Shown: one piece after another, positions 46,751 to 55,095 of the stretch
Layout of the letters: the number at the start of each line of letters is the position of its first letter
How positions within the stretch are numbered: the first letter of the stretch is position 1
DNA from: Paucilactobacillus oligofermentans DSM 15707 = LMG 22743
Lineage (GTDB): Bacteria > Bacillota > Bacilli > Lactobacillales > Lactobacillaceae
NCBI RefSeq assembly: GCF_001434315.1
Contig: NZ_AZFE01000003.1
Coordinates: forward strand, 124,001 to 188,000
DNA: 64,000 nt
Direction: 5' to 3'
Notes under the pieces: generated by a model
The model's database searches: none
What the model saw: the letters and a program-made list of their open reading frames with translations, nothing else
What the model was told of the DNA's origin: nothing
Translations under genes and position numbers: made by a program

Positions 46751-46797
46751 AGGAAAAGTACTTCCAACTAAATAAATAGTTAAAAGGTACTTTTCCT
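46751..46797 (-). promoter_or_regulatory. Leader hairpin of the MFS exporter
   Basis: AGGAAAAGTAC (46751-46761) and GTACTTTTCCT (46787-46797) are perfect inverted arms; the loop holds a second pairing AACTA/TAGTT. The hairpin ends 14 bases before the GGAGG of the exporter. It could act in attenuation or mRNA stability. Confidence 0.55.
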
Positions 46798-46832
46798 TAA
46801 TCATGTAGGCTAATGTAAGGATATACAAGTAC

Positions 46833-46868
46833 CGAACGGAATCATACCGCTCGTCTTTACCACGACAA
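46833..46868 (-). promoter_or_regulatory. MFS exporter promoter with palindromic operator
   Basis: Minus strand -35 TTGTCG (46863-46868), 16 bases, -10 TATGAT (46841-46846). CGAACGG-AATCATA-CCGCTCG (46833-46853) is a GC-rich inverted repeat centred on the -10, as expected for a TetR- or MarR-type repressor site. Confidence 0.6.
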
Positions 46869-46905
46869 ATTTTATAATATTGATTATTTTACACTAAATT
46901 AGACT

Positions 46906-46947
46906 AAAAAATCAAAGCTGAATTGACAATTTTAGCTTTGATTTTTT
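46906..46947 (-). terminator. Terminator of the AbrB-DUF998 gene
   Basis: AAAAAATCAAAGCT / AGCTTTGATTTTTT, 14 bp, 14-base loop; A/T runs on both sides. Confidence 0.88.
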
Positions 46948-46949
46948 CA

Positions 46950-48104
46950 TTATTCGATTCTTACGGTAATATTTTCTGTCTGTGTTAAGTCAGTGATGTT
47001 TTGTAATAAAATTAAAATCCATGCAAATGCAATCATGAATGCAATTAATTCAAAGGCAGTTAATGATAGATAATGAATTCCATAAAATCCAATTGAAGTA
47101 GCCGCAATCGCAATTCCAGCACCGATAGATACTAATGTAAATTCTTTAGAAGTCTTCGGTAAAAGCCAGTTAACGCTAATCATCATGGCAAGTACGAAAA
47201 GAACGAGTAATTGGGCAAATTGCGTATGAATATTATGGAACGAAATGTCATTTGGAAAAATACCAACTGCAGCAATATCAATAGCCGTTACGGTTAATAA
47301 TGTTCTTAAAAGTAATAATTTTTTTGAATGCGGAAATGTGGCATGTAAACTAACGAATAAATAGTCAACTAAAGCTATCATTAAGAGAGAAGATAACATG
47401 AGTGATAAGTTAAATTGCCATGATTTGTCAGCCATTTGGGTGCCTAAAAAACTAAGGTTATGTTGCCACCAATGACTATTTTGATTACTAAGCATTGAAA
47501 GTACAGTACCGCTGATGATAACGGCCATTAGTAAGTTAGTCATAACGTTAGTCGAAACCGATAAGGCAGCTAAAATCATTGAATAGTTAATTAAGGCGTT
47601 GAACAAGATAAAAATGATGGCAGAAGTAAATGGATCAAATGATACCCCGTGGAACATCAAACCGATGACCCAAAATAAACCAAGTAGGCCTAAGACTAGG
47701 ATAACTGCAAATGAAATCACTAATGGAAAATAAATTCGCAGGTATACTCGGGATCCATCTTTAGAAATTCGCTTTCGGTTAAGAAAAAAGAAAATTGAAA
47801 AGAAAATAATTCCCGTGATTACACTCCCAAAGATCACCATAGTTGCGATTGAATTATCACCGTGTAGCGGTATTTGATGGACCTTTTGATTAATAAAGAC
47901 TGCATAGAAAATTAATCCAACAACGATAGAAGTAGGTAAATACCACAAAATAGAAATTGAATTTAAAGCTAACTCTTTTTTATTGGTTAGTTTAACAATA
48001 AATTCATTATCTTGGCTGACTATTTTAACTGGATCTCCAGGTTTTAAATTAAGTTTATCGACAACTTCTGCTGGAATGGATAATTTACGTGTTGATGTGG
48101 ACAT
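46950..48104 (-). CDS. AbrB-like domain fused to a polytopic membrane domain (DUF998-like)
   Basis: A 384-aa two-part protein. Residues 1-47 look like a SpoVT/AbrB swapped-hairpin DNA-binding domain: STRKLSIPAEVVDKLNLKPG and DPVKIVSQDNEFIVKL. Residues 50-370 contain about 10 hydrophobic helices, similar in pattern to DUF998 membrane proteins. A membrane-held regulator or a transporter with a sensory hairpin are both possible. It is followed by a terminator and preceded by 428 bp of non-coding DNA, divergent to the two-component system. Confidence 0.7.
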   Translation of the reverse strand: MSTSTRKLSIPAEVVDKLNLKPGDPVKIVSQDNEFIVKLTNKKELALNSISILWYLPTSIVVGLIFYAVFINQKVHQIPLHGDNSIATMVIFGSVITGIIFFSIFFFLNRKRISKDGSRVYLRIYFPLVISFAVILVLGLLGLFWVIGLMFHGVSFDPFTSAIIFILFNALINYSMILAALSVSTNVMTNLLMAVIISGTVLSMLSNQNSHWWQHNLSFLGTQMADKSWQFNLSLMLSSLLMIALVDYLFVSLHATFPHSKKLLLLRTLLTVTAIDIAAVGIFPNDISFHNIHTQFAQLLVLFVLAMMISVNWLLPKTSKEFTLVSIGAGIAIAATSIGFYGIHYLSLTAFELIAFMIAFAWILILLQNITDLTQTENITVRIE

Positions 48105-48532
48105 TTTTATACCTCAATTATTGGAATTATGTGCTAAATTTTTAAATAAAAAGTTGATTAATAAATCAATGTGATTATAGTAATAATCACTAATTATGTA
48201 TGATAATTAACAGAATAAATTATATCATAAGCAAGTATTTTAAAATACGAAAATTAAAACTTTCAAAATAGTGAATCATGAAAAAAATGAGTAATTTTTA
48301 AAAAGTAAAGTAGTCGTTGTACTATTTAAATGTGATTATTTCTAAATAAGCGGTTTATTTAGATAAATTTAAGCTATTCGATACAAATTATCAATCTTTC
48401 TTCACATTCTAATCAATAAAATGCAAAATTTGTTATGTAAATTAGAGATAGTGAAATAAGCTCAGACTATTAAAAATAAATAAAACAAAGTATACTTGCT
48501 GAATAAGCGGTAATACAACAGGAGGAGAAATA
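48105..48532. other. 428-bp AT-rich divergent intergenic region
   Basis: The region between the AbrB-like gene and the response regulator. CTAAATAA-GCGGT-TTATTTAG (48342-48362) is a perfect eight-base inverted repeat; its AATAAGCGGT core returns at 48502-48511, near the -10 candidate TATACT (48491-48496) of the response regulator. No further gene seen. Confidence 0.5.
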
Positions 48533-49255
48533 ATGAAACTATTAATGGTGGAAGACAACAAATCGGTATCTGAAATGATGGCAATGTTTTTTAAAAAAGA
48601 AAAATGGGATGCACATTTTTCTTATGATGGTGAAGAAGCAATTGAAAAATTCAAAGATGACACTAATAGTTGGGATATTGTAACGTTGGACTTGAATTTA
48701 CCTAAGATGGATGGAATGCAAGTAGCCGCCGAATTGCGTAAAGTGTCACCCACCGTTCCAATTATTATGTTGACCGCTCGTGATTCAGAAAGTGACCAAG
48801 TCTTAGGATTAGAAATGGGTGCGGATGACTATGTTACAAAACCATTCAGTCCAATTACTTTAATTGCTCGAATCAAAGCATTGTATCGTCGCAGCGAGTT
48901 AAATACGATTGGTTCATCTGAAGCAGATGAAAGTGATGAAACTTTTGATGTCGTGACCGAAAACTTCCGACTTAATAGTAAGACGCGGGAAGTGTATTTA
49001 AATAATGAAGCAATTACTGACTTAACGCCGAAAGAATTTGATTTATTAAAAACTTTAGCAACTAAGCCACGACAGGTATTTTCTCGTGAACAGCTGTTAC
49101 AACTAGTTTGGGATTATGAGTATTATGGTGATGAACGAACTGTTGATGCGCATATTAAAAAATTACGTCAGAAAATAGAAAAAGTTGGACCACAAGTAGT
49201 GCAAACTGTTTGGGGTGTTGGTTATAAATTTGATGATAGTGGAGCTAATCAATGA
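48533..49255 (+). CDS. OmpR/PhoB-type response regulator
   Basis: A 240-aa DNA-binding response regulator. The receiver domain has the acidic pair at residues 7-8 (MVEDN), phospho-acceptor Asp53 (VTLDLNLPKMDG) and Lys103 (VTKPFSP). The C-terminal winged helix (about 138-235) has LTPKEFDLLKTLA, VFSREQLLQLVWDYEYYG and TVDAHIKKLRQKIE. AGGAGGAG precedes the ATG. It overlaps the histidine kinase by four bases (ATGA). Confidence 0.96.
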   Translation: MKLLMVEDNKSVSEMMAMFFKKEKWDAHFSYDGEEAIEKFKDDTNSWDIVTLDLNLPKMDGMQVAAELRKVSPTVPIIMLTARDSESDQVLGLEMGADDYVTKPFSPITLIARIKALYRRSELNTIGSSEADESDETFDVVTENFRLNSKTREVYLNNEAITDLTPKEFDLLKTLATKPRQVFSREQLLQLVWDYEYYGDERTVDAHIKKLRQKIEKVGPQVVQTVWGVGYKFDDSGANQ

Positions 49256-50733
49256 AATTAATCTATAAACAAATGATGGGCTTTTTTGCAGTTATTTTAA
49301 CGTGTATCGTAATTGTAGGTCTTTTGTTTATTAACGTTACAACTAAAATGTTATATACGAATACTTGGACGCAATTGCAAAACTATTCGGATAGTTTAAT
49401 TGAAGACTCAATGCGTTATGATGAAAATACAAAGCAATTTGAAGGCTTAACTACAGTGCCACTTCAAAATAATGCGCGGCTATTAGCTCGTCAAAATGTG
49501 CACTTTACAATCTATAGTAAGCAAAACAAAATCAGTTACTCTAGTTCTGAATTTGCAACCAAGGTTAGCAAGGCTGATTGGAAAAAGCTAAAACAAGGCA
49601 AAACTGTGCACAAAATGATGGCAACGGCTGTTAAAACCAAAACCAGTTCGAAGACATCGAGTGCTAAGGAAAAAGCAGATGATAGCCGGCCACAAATGAC
49701 GGAAGTAGTTAGACCGTATTTTTATAAGGGCAAGTTAGTTGCGGTTGTGTCTATTGGTGCCTATGTTTCTGACATTCAAGGGAATGTTCAGCAGATTAAG
49801 AATAATTTGTGGATTGCATTTGTAATTTCTTCCTTAATATCATTAATTTTAAGTTATTTCTTTGCCCGTTCAACAACTAAACGAATTGATAAGATGCGAA
49901 TTGCAACGCATCAAATCACCCATGGTAATTATGATGTGAAGTTGGATTTGAGTGGTCGTGATGAAATTACTGAGCTTTCGAATGATTTTGGTAAAATGGC
50001 AGGTTCTTTACAAGAATCACAAGAAGAAATCAAGCGACAAGAAGAACGCCGTCGTCAGTTTATGGCCGATGCAGCCCATGAAATGCGGACACCACTAACA
50101 ACCATTAATGGCCTACTTGAAGGATTAGAGTACGATGCCATTCCTGAAGAAGATAAGGCACAAAGTATTAAATTAATGCAGAATGATACAAAACGCTTAA
50201 TTCGACTAGTTAATGATAATTTGGATTATGAAAAAATTAGAACTAATCAGTTTACAATGGAACGTAAAGTATTTAATGCTTCTGAGGTTTTAAATAATTT
50301 AAGTGAACAACTGAATAAAAAAGCTGAAAATCAAGGCGATAAGATTAATGTGGATGCACCGGATTCATTAATGACGTATGCAGATTATGATCGGTTTGTT
50401 CAGGTGATTTTTAATATTGTACAAAATGCGATTCAATTTACAACGAATGGAAAAATTACATTAGAAGCAGAAAAAGTTGATACTGGAAGTCAATTTAAGA
50501 TTTCCGATACTGGAATTGGTATGACGGACGAGCAAGTTAAAAATATTTGGGAACGATTCTATAAGGCAGATCGTTCACGAATGAACACGGAATATGGTGA
50601 ATCTGGTCTTGGACTAGCGATTGTTCATCAATTAGTTGACTTACACGGTGGGACTATTGAAGTAACTAGTGAAATCAACAAAGGAACGACATTTACTATT
50701 TATTTTCCAGATCGTGAACATGCTAAGCACTAA
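49252..50733 (+). CDS. Sensor histidine kinase with HAMP domain
   Basis: The partner kinase of the preceding regulator, 493 aa. Helix 1 at residues 9-29, an extracytoplasmic sensor of about 155 residues with a Lys/Ser/Thr-rich, low-complexity stretch (about 128-146), helix 2 at 186-205, HAMP to about 258, H-box with His276 in DAAHEMRTPLTTINGLLEG, and HATPase_c with N-box NIVQNAIQF, DTGIGM and GLGLAIVHQLVDLHGG. The signal is unknown; no target operon is linked. Confidence 0.95.
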   Translation: MKLIYKQMMGFFAVILTCIVIVGLLFINVTTKMLYTNTWTQLQNYSDSLIEDSMRYDENTKQFEGLTTVPLQNNARLLARQNVHFTIYSKQNKISYSSSEFATKVSKADWKKLKQGKTVHKMMATAVKTKTSSKTSSAKEKADDSRPQMTEVVRPYFYKGKLVAVVSIGAYVSDIQGNVQQIKNNLWIAFVISSLISLILSYFFARSTTKRIDKMRIATHQITHGNYDVKLDLSGRDEITELSNDFGKMAGSLQESQEEIKRQEERRRQFMADAAHEMRTPLTTINGLLEGLEYDAIPEEDKAQSIKLMQNDTKRLIRLVNDNLDYEKIRTNQFTMERKVFNASEVLNNLSEQLNKKAENQGDKINVDAPDSLMTYADYDRFVQVIFNIVQNAIQFTTNGKITLEAEKVDTGSQFKISDTGIGMTDEQVKNIWERFYKADRSRMNTEYGESGLGLAIVHQLVDLHGGTIEVTSEINKGTTFTIYFPDREHAKH

Positions 50734-50747
50734 CTGCATATTAATTA

Positions 50748-50788
50748 AAAGTAATTGGCCAAATTTAGACCAATTACTTTTTTTTTGC
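50748..50788 (+). terminator. Terminator of the two-component operon
   Basis: AAAGTAATTGG / CCAATTACTTT with 11-base loop, then T-run. The right arm includes TAGACCAAT (50766-50774). Confidence 0.9.
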
Positions 50789-50801
50789 TGATAAACGATA
50801 A

Positions 50802-50815
50802 TGTTAACGTTTCCA
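50802..50815 (+). promoter_or_regulatory. Second, near-cre site upstream of glcU
   Basis: TGTTAACGTTTCCA fits the cre consensus with one mismatch. It is 61 bp upstream of the perfect site, near six helix turns, so cooperative binding is conceivable. Confidence 0.4.
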
Positions 50816-50859
50816 GAGATAGACCAATTAAAATTTGGACCTTGTGAAATAATTAACAG

Positions 50860-50888
50860 TTGTGAAACCGATTACATCACTATATAAT
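50860..50888 (+). promoter_or_regulatory. glcU promoter with perfect cre
   Basis: -35 TTGTGA (50860-50865), 17 bases, -10 TATAAT (50883-50888). TGAAACCGATTACA (50863-50876) matches cre at every defined position and overlaps the -35, predicting CcpA repression. Confidence 0.85.
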
Positions 50889-50924
50889 AGTATAGTCATA
50901 GAGAGAAAAGGGAGAATTTTAATT

Positions 50925-51803
50925 ATGTTTATTGCGTTAGCTTTGATTCCAGCATTAGCCTGGGGTAGTGTCGGACTGATCAGTGGTAAGTTGGGTGGAA
51001 CAGCAATCCAACAGACTTTAGGAATGACAGCCGGGGCCGTGTTATTCGGGATTTTTACAATTGTAGTGTACCATCCAACCCTTACAGGACGAGTTTGGAT
51101 TTCTGGATTAATGTCTGGTTTATTTTGGGCAGTTGGCCAGAGTCAACAATTTACGTCGATGAAAGCGATTGGTATTTCAAAAACAGTTCCTATTTCAACT
51201 GGTTTACAGTTAGCTGGTAACGCTTTAGCTGGAGTTTTACTTTTCCATGAATGGAAAACAACGCACATGATTACCGTTGGAACAATTGCGGTGGTCGTTT
51301 TAATTGCCGGAGCAACAATTACATCATTACGTGATCGTAGAGCTTCCGCAATCGGAGTGACATCATCTCAACCTAATGATGTTTCAACTGGTACCCGAGC
51401 AATTATCTTTTCAACATTGGGTTATGTAATGTATACAATTATTGTTAACTATGCCAATGTTGATGCCAAAGCAGTTGTATTTCCACAAGCAATCGGAATG
51501 TTTGCTGGAGCAATTATCTTTGCAATGTATAAAAAAAGCGCCAAAGATATTACTGCACCAGTTTCATATAAAAATGTTCTTACTGGTTTAGTTTGGGGTG
51601 TTGGTAATTTATTCATGTTCATTTCAATTCCACATGTCGGACTAGCTATTAGTTATTCATTAGCTCAAAGTGGAATCGTGATTTCGACTTTTGGTAGTAT
51701 CTGGTTCTTGGGAGAAAAGAAAACTAGTAAAGAAATGGTTTATGTTGTGATTGGATCAGTCTTGGTAATCGTTGGTTCAGTCCTACTAGGAATGTTAAAA
51801 TAA
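50925..51803 (+). CDS. glcU: GRP-family glucose/ribose uptake permease GlcU
   Basis: A non-PTS sugar permease of the glucose/ribose porter family, with 292 aa and about 10 membrane helices in two half-repeats (ALALIPALAWGSVGLISGKLGG-type start, split here; later GLVWGVGNLFMFISIPHVG). Glucose taken up this way needs glucokinase. The in-frame opening from 50862 overlaps the promoter, so ATG 50925 with GGGAG at 50910-50914 is used. The purine-rich leader AGAGAGAAAAGGGAGAA is complementary to the CU-rich part of the candidate sRNA at 37326-37341. pgi follows, consistent with glucose metabolism. Confidence 0.92.
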   Translation: MFIALALIPALAWGSVGLISGKLGGTAIQQTLGMTAGAVLFGIFTIVVYHPTLTGRVWISGLMSGLFWAVGQSQQFTSMKAIGISKTVPISTGLQLAGNALAGVLLFHEWKTTHMITVGTIAVVVLIAGATITSLRDRRASAIGVTSSQPNDVSTGTRAIIFSTLGYVMYTIIVNYANVDAKAVVFPQAIGMFAGAIIFAMYKKSAKDITAPVSYKNVLTGLVWGVGNLFMFISIPHVGLAISYSLAQSGIVISTFGSIWFLGEKKTSKEMVYVVIGSVLVIVGSVLLGMLK

Positions 51804-51818
51804 TCTTGATTTTTAAAG

Positions 51819-51847
51819 TTGTCTAGACCAATATTGTGGTGTATAAT
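51819..51847 (+). promoter_or_regulatory. pgi promoter overlapping a dre-like site
   Basis: TTGTCT (51819-51824), 17 bases, TATAAT (51842-51847). TTGTCTAGACCAAT (51819-51832) overlaps the -35 and, with flanks, matches the ATTGGTCTAGACCAAT-like palindrome at 14 of 16 positions. Confidence 0.7.
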
Positions 51848-51879
51848 GATGTTATCAAAAAAAGGAAGAGGTAATTATT

Positions 51880-53229
51880 TTGGCTCATATTTCATTTGAT
51901 AGTTCTAATCTTAGTACATTTATTCAACCTAACGAATTAGGTGAGATGCAAGCAATGGTAAATGCTGCCGATGACCAGTTACGTAATGGAACTGGTGCAG
52001 GTGCAGAATATACTGACTGGCTACATTTACCAACTGATTATGATAAAGATGAGTTTGCTCGTATCAAGAAAGCAGCTCAAAAAATTCAATCAGATTCAAA
52101 AGTGCTAGTTGTTATAGGTATTGGTGGATCATATTTAGGAGCACGAGCAGCAATTGATTTCTTGAATAATGCCTTTTTCCAAGCTCAAACTGATGAAGAT
52201 CGCAAAGCACCACAAATTTTATTTGCAGGTAATTCAATCAGTTCATCATATGTACATGATTTAGTTCAATTAATTGGCGATCGTGATTTTTCTGTTAATG
52301 TAATTTCAAAATCAGGAACTACAACAGAGCCTTCAATTGCTTTTAGAATTTTCAAGGAAATGTTAGTTAAAAAATATGGCGCTGATGGTGCTAAATCACG
52401 GATTTACGCTACAACTGATAAAGAACGTGGCGCACTTAAAACGGAAGCTAATTCAGAAGGTTATGAATCATTTGTAATTCCTGATGGTGTTGGTGGTCGG
52501 TTCTCTGTTCTAACGGCAGTTGGTTTATTACCAATTGCAGCAGCTGGTGCTGACATTGATAAGTTGATGGAAGGTGCAAGAGCTGCCGAAAATGAATACG
52601 TTGATACTGATCTAAGTAAAAACGAAGCTTACCAATATGCAGCTTATCGTAATATTTTGTATCGTAAAGGATATGAAACTGAATTACTTGAAAATTACGA
52701 ACCAACAATGACTATGTTTGCTGAATGGTGGAAGCAACTAGCTGGAGAATCTGAAGGTAAGGACCAAAAAGGAATTTACCCTTCATCAGCTAACTTTTCA
52801 ACTGATTTACATTCATTAGGTCAATATATCCAAGAAGGTCGTCGTACCTTAATGGAAACTGTTGTAAAGGTTCAAGAACCAAAACATGATGTTGTGATTC
52901 CTAGTGAAGATAGCAATCTAGATGGACTTGAATATTTACAAGGTAAGACAATGGATTATGTTAATGATAAAGCTTATCAAGCCGTTGTTTTAGCTCATGT
53001 TGATGGTGGAGTTCCAGTTATGACCGTTAACATTCCAAAGCAAGATGAATTTAGTCTTGGATACTTAATGTATTTCTTTGAAGTTGCCATCGGTGTTTCT
53101 GGTTACTTGAATGGAATTAATCCATTTAACCAACCAGGAGTTGAAGCTTATAAGACTAACATGTTTGGTTTACTAGGTAAGCCTGGATTTGAAGAAATTG
53201 GTAAAGAATTGAAGAGTCGTCAAAAATAA
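51880..53229 (+). CDS. pgi: Glucose-6-phosphate isomerase
   Basis: Interconverts glucose 6-phosphate and fructose 6-phosphate. The 449-aa protein starts with TTG (AGGAAGAGG upstream) and has [34 protein letters not shown], the signature [17 protein letters not shown] and a C-terminal [27 protein letters not shown]. Directly downstream of glcU but with its own promoter. Confidence 0.97.
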   Translation: MAHISFDSSNLSTFIQPNELGEMQAMVNAADDQLRNGTGAGAEYTDWLHLPTDYDKDEFARIKKAAQKIQSDSKVLVVIGIGGSYLGARAAIDFLNNAFFQAQTDEDRKAPQILFAGNSISSSYVHDLVQLIGDRDFSVNVISKSGTTTEPSIAFRIFKEMLVKKYGADGAKSRIYATTDKERGALKTEANSEGYESFVIPDGVGGRFSVLTAVGLLPIAAAGADIDKLMEGARAAENEYVDTDLSKNEAYQYAAYRNILYRKGYETELLENYEPTMTMFAEWWKQLAGESEGKDQKGIYPSSANFSTDLHSLGQYIQEGRRTLMETVVKVQEPKHDVVIPSEDSNLDGLEYLQGKTMDYVNDKAYQAVVLAHVDGGVPVMTVNIPKQDEFSLGYLMYFFEVAIGVSGYLNGINPFNQPGVEAYKTNMFGLLGKPGFEEIGKELKSRQK

Positions 53230-53240
53230 TTTAATGCGTT

Positions 53241-53270
53241 AAAAAAAGCAGCCGATTGGCTGCTTTTTTT
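53241..53270. terminator. Bidirectional terminator pgi / asparaginase
   Basis: AAAAAAAGCAGCC-GATT-GGCTGCTTTTTTT, 13 bp. Confidence 0.93.
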
Positions 53271-53271
53271 G

Positions 53272-54240
53272 TTAGAAATTATTAGATAGATAGGTCTTTA
53301 GTTCATTATTTGAAAGCCCAGAAGATAGCCCAATCAACAATTTAAGGCGTGCTTTTTGTCCGTTAAGTCCATTAACAAAATTAACACCCATGTTTACTAA
53401 TTCCTCACCACCACCTTGATAGGTGTAAACCGGTTCGGGATTGCCGCGATAACCCCGCGCAACGAGATAAACAGGAATATCATTATCAATTACAGTTTGT
53501 AGCGCAGGCAGAACGTTTGGTGGCAAGTTACCAGCACCGGTACCTTCAATAACTAATCCATTAGCATGCTTTTTAGCAATATGGATAAATAAATCGGCAT
53601 CCATTCCAGTGTATGATTTTAATAGATAGACATGGCTTACTAATTTATTGATTTTAACGGGAGCAATTAATTTTGTCATTGAATAAAAAACAACTGAATC
53701 ATGTAAGACTTCGCCAATTGGTCCATTTGATGGTGATTCAAATGTGGCCACGTTTGTTGTGTGTGCTTTGGTAACGAAACGAGCAGCGTGAATTTGATCA
53801 TTTAATTCGACTAGGACACCTTTTTGCTTAGATTCGTCATTAGCAGCGATTCTAATGGCGCTTAATAGATTATGAAGTCCATCAGAGCCAATTGCATTTG
53901 ATGAGCGCATAGCCCCAGTTACGACGACTGGTTTGTCTGATGATAAAGTTAAATCTAAAAAATAAGCTGTTTCTTCTAAAGTATCGGTCCCGTGAGTAAC
54001 AACGAAACCATCGTAATTTGGGTATTCATTTTTAATTTTAGTTTGCAACTGTAACATTGTCTCTGGTGTCATATGTGGTGAAGGGAGATTCATAAATTCT
54101 TCTGAAGTAACGTGTATATCTTTATCAGATAAATTATTCTGTTTCATTAACGGATTACTTGAGTTGGTATTAACCGCACCGGTATTATTTTCAGACATTG
54201 AGATAGTTCCGCCAGTGTGAATAACGAGAATTTTTTTCAT
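53272..54240 (-). CDS. ansA: Type I L-asparaginase
   Basis: Hydrolyses asparagine to aspartate and ammonia in the cytoplasm. The 322-aa protein has the first signature VIHTGGTISM with the nucleophile Thr12 and the second VVTHGTDTLEETAYFLDL. No signal peptide, so a cytoplasmic type I enzyme. GGAG precedes the ATG. It faces away from the TPP riboswitch. Confidence 0.95.
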   Translation of the reverse strand: MKKILVIHTGGTISMSENNTGAVNTNSSNPLMKQNNLSDKDIHVTSEEFMNLPSPHMTPETMLQLQTKIKNEYPNYDGFVVTHGTDTLEETAYFLDLTLSSDKPVVVTGAMRSSNAIGSDGLHNLLSAIRIAANDESKQKGVLVELNDQIHAARFVTKAHTTNVATFESPSNGPIGEVLHDSVVFYSMTKLIAPVKINKLVSHVYLLKSYTGMDADLFIHIAKKHANGLVIEGTGAGNLPPNVLPALQTVIDNDIPVYLVARGYRGNPEPVYTYQGGGEELVNMGVNFVNGLNGQKARLKLLIGLSSGLSNNELKTYLSNNF

Positions 54241-54355
54241 GGATAAACTCCTTTATAGTTAATAGGGTAATTATAGTTGAATTAAGATACTTTGCAATGT
54301 AGTGTACAATTTTTTTCATAGATGTTACTATCATTGAGTAATTAAATATTTTTCA

Positions 54356-54435
54356 CACTAGGGGCGCCAATAGGCTGAGACGATTAAATTCGAACCCTTG
54401 AACCTGATCTGGATGATACCAGCGGAGGAAAGTGT
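54356..54435 (+). promoter_or_regulatory. TPP riboswitch (THI box)
   Basis: The aptamer core is clear: GGGGCGCC, GGCTGAGA, then ACCCTTGAACCTGATCTGG and ATGATACCAGCGGAGGAAAG, with CACT/AGTG as P1. Downstream, CCCTAATT/AATTATGGG (54441-54461) and TAGTGTGTACACT (54469-54481) can form alternative structures; TAGTGTG is complementary to CACACTA (54354-54360) at the aptamer base. The thiW ribosome binding site follows at 54485, so control is probably translational. Confidence 0.95.
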
Positions 54436-54501
54436 TGGAACCCTAATTCTGAAATTATGGGCTCTTCTAGTGTGTACACTCACTTAGGAGGGCTATTTTT
54501 T

Positions 54502-55011
54502 ATGCATAAAAGAATTTATCGTTTAACTTTAACCGCACTATTTGTGGCATTTGGGGTCGTTGGAGGAAGTATGTTTGAGTTTACGGTAGGGGTTGCCAAG
54601 GTTGCACCAATGCAGCATTTGATTAATTTAATGTCGGGAGTAATTCTTGGACCTTGGGCAGCGTTAATCCAAGCATTCTTGACATCGTTAATTCGTAATA
54701 TTATGGGTACTGGAACAGTGTTAGCATTTCCAGGGAGCATGATTGGGGCATTTTTAACGGGCTGGATTTTTCAACGAACAAGTAAATTAATCTTTGCATC
54801 CTTAGGTGAAATTATTGGTTCAGGAATTATTGGTGCCATCGTTGCTTATCCTATAGCGAGTCTCTTTTTAGGAACTAAGGGTGCACTATGGGTTTTCATG
54901 CCAAGCTTTTTTATCAGTACTTTAGTGGGTGTAGTAATTGGATATGGAATTCTAAAGGTGATGTGGAAAACAGTAATTGTGCCACAACTAGCTAAGTTTA
55001 AACAAGAATAG
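54502..55011 (+). CDS. thiW: Thiamine-precursor ECF transporter S component ThiW
   Basis: ThiW is a small membrane substrate-binding subunit of ECF transporters, thought to import a thiazole precursor of thiamine. With start ATG 54502 (TAGGAGGGC upstream) it has 169 aa and five to six helices. Typical segments are LTALFVAFGVVGGSMFEF and AFPGSMIGAFLTGWIF. The longer in-frame opening at 54457 lies inside the riboswitch expression platform. No thiM, thiE or thiD is linked, so the energising ECF module and the biosynthesis genes must be elsewhere. Confidence 0.92.
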   Translation: MHKRIYRLTLTALFVAFGVVGGSMFEFTVGVAKVAPMQHLINLMSGVILGPWAALIQAFLTSLIRNIMGTGTVLAFPGSMIGAFLTGWIFQRTSKLIFASLGEIIGSGIIGAIVAYPIASLFLGTKGALWVFMPSFFISTLVGVVIGYGILKVMWKTVIVPQLAKFKQE

Positions 55012-55095
55012 CTATATCGTTATTTTTTGAGGAATGTAAATAATTTGGTATCATTTAATCAAGTAGTCAGTAATCAACTTGATTGGGAGGAAAAT

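Noticed and set aside
46586-46828. 80-codon frame overlapping the MFS start as a real gene
   Set aside because: No ribosome binding site; most of it overlaps the exporter in another frame. Only its first part is mentioned as a possible leader frame.
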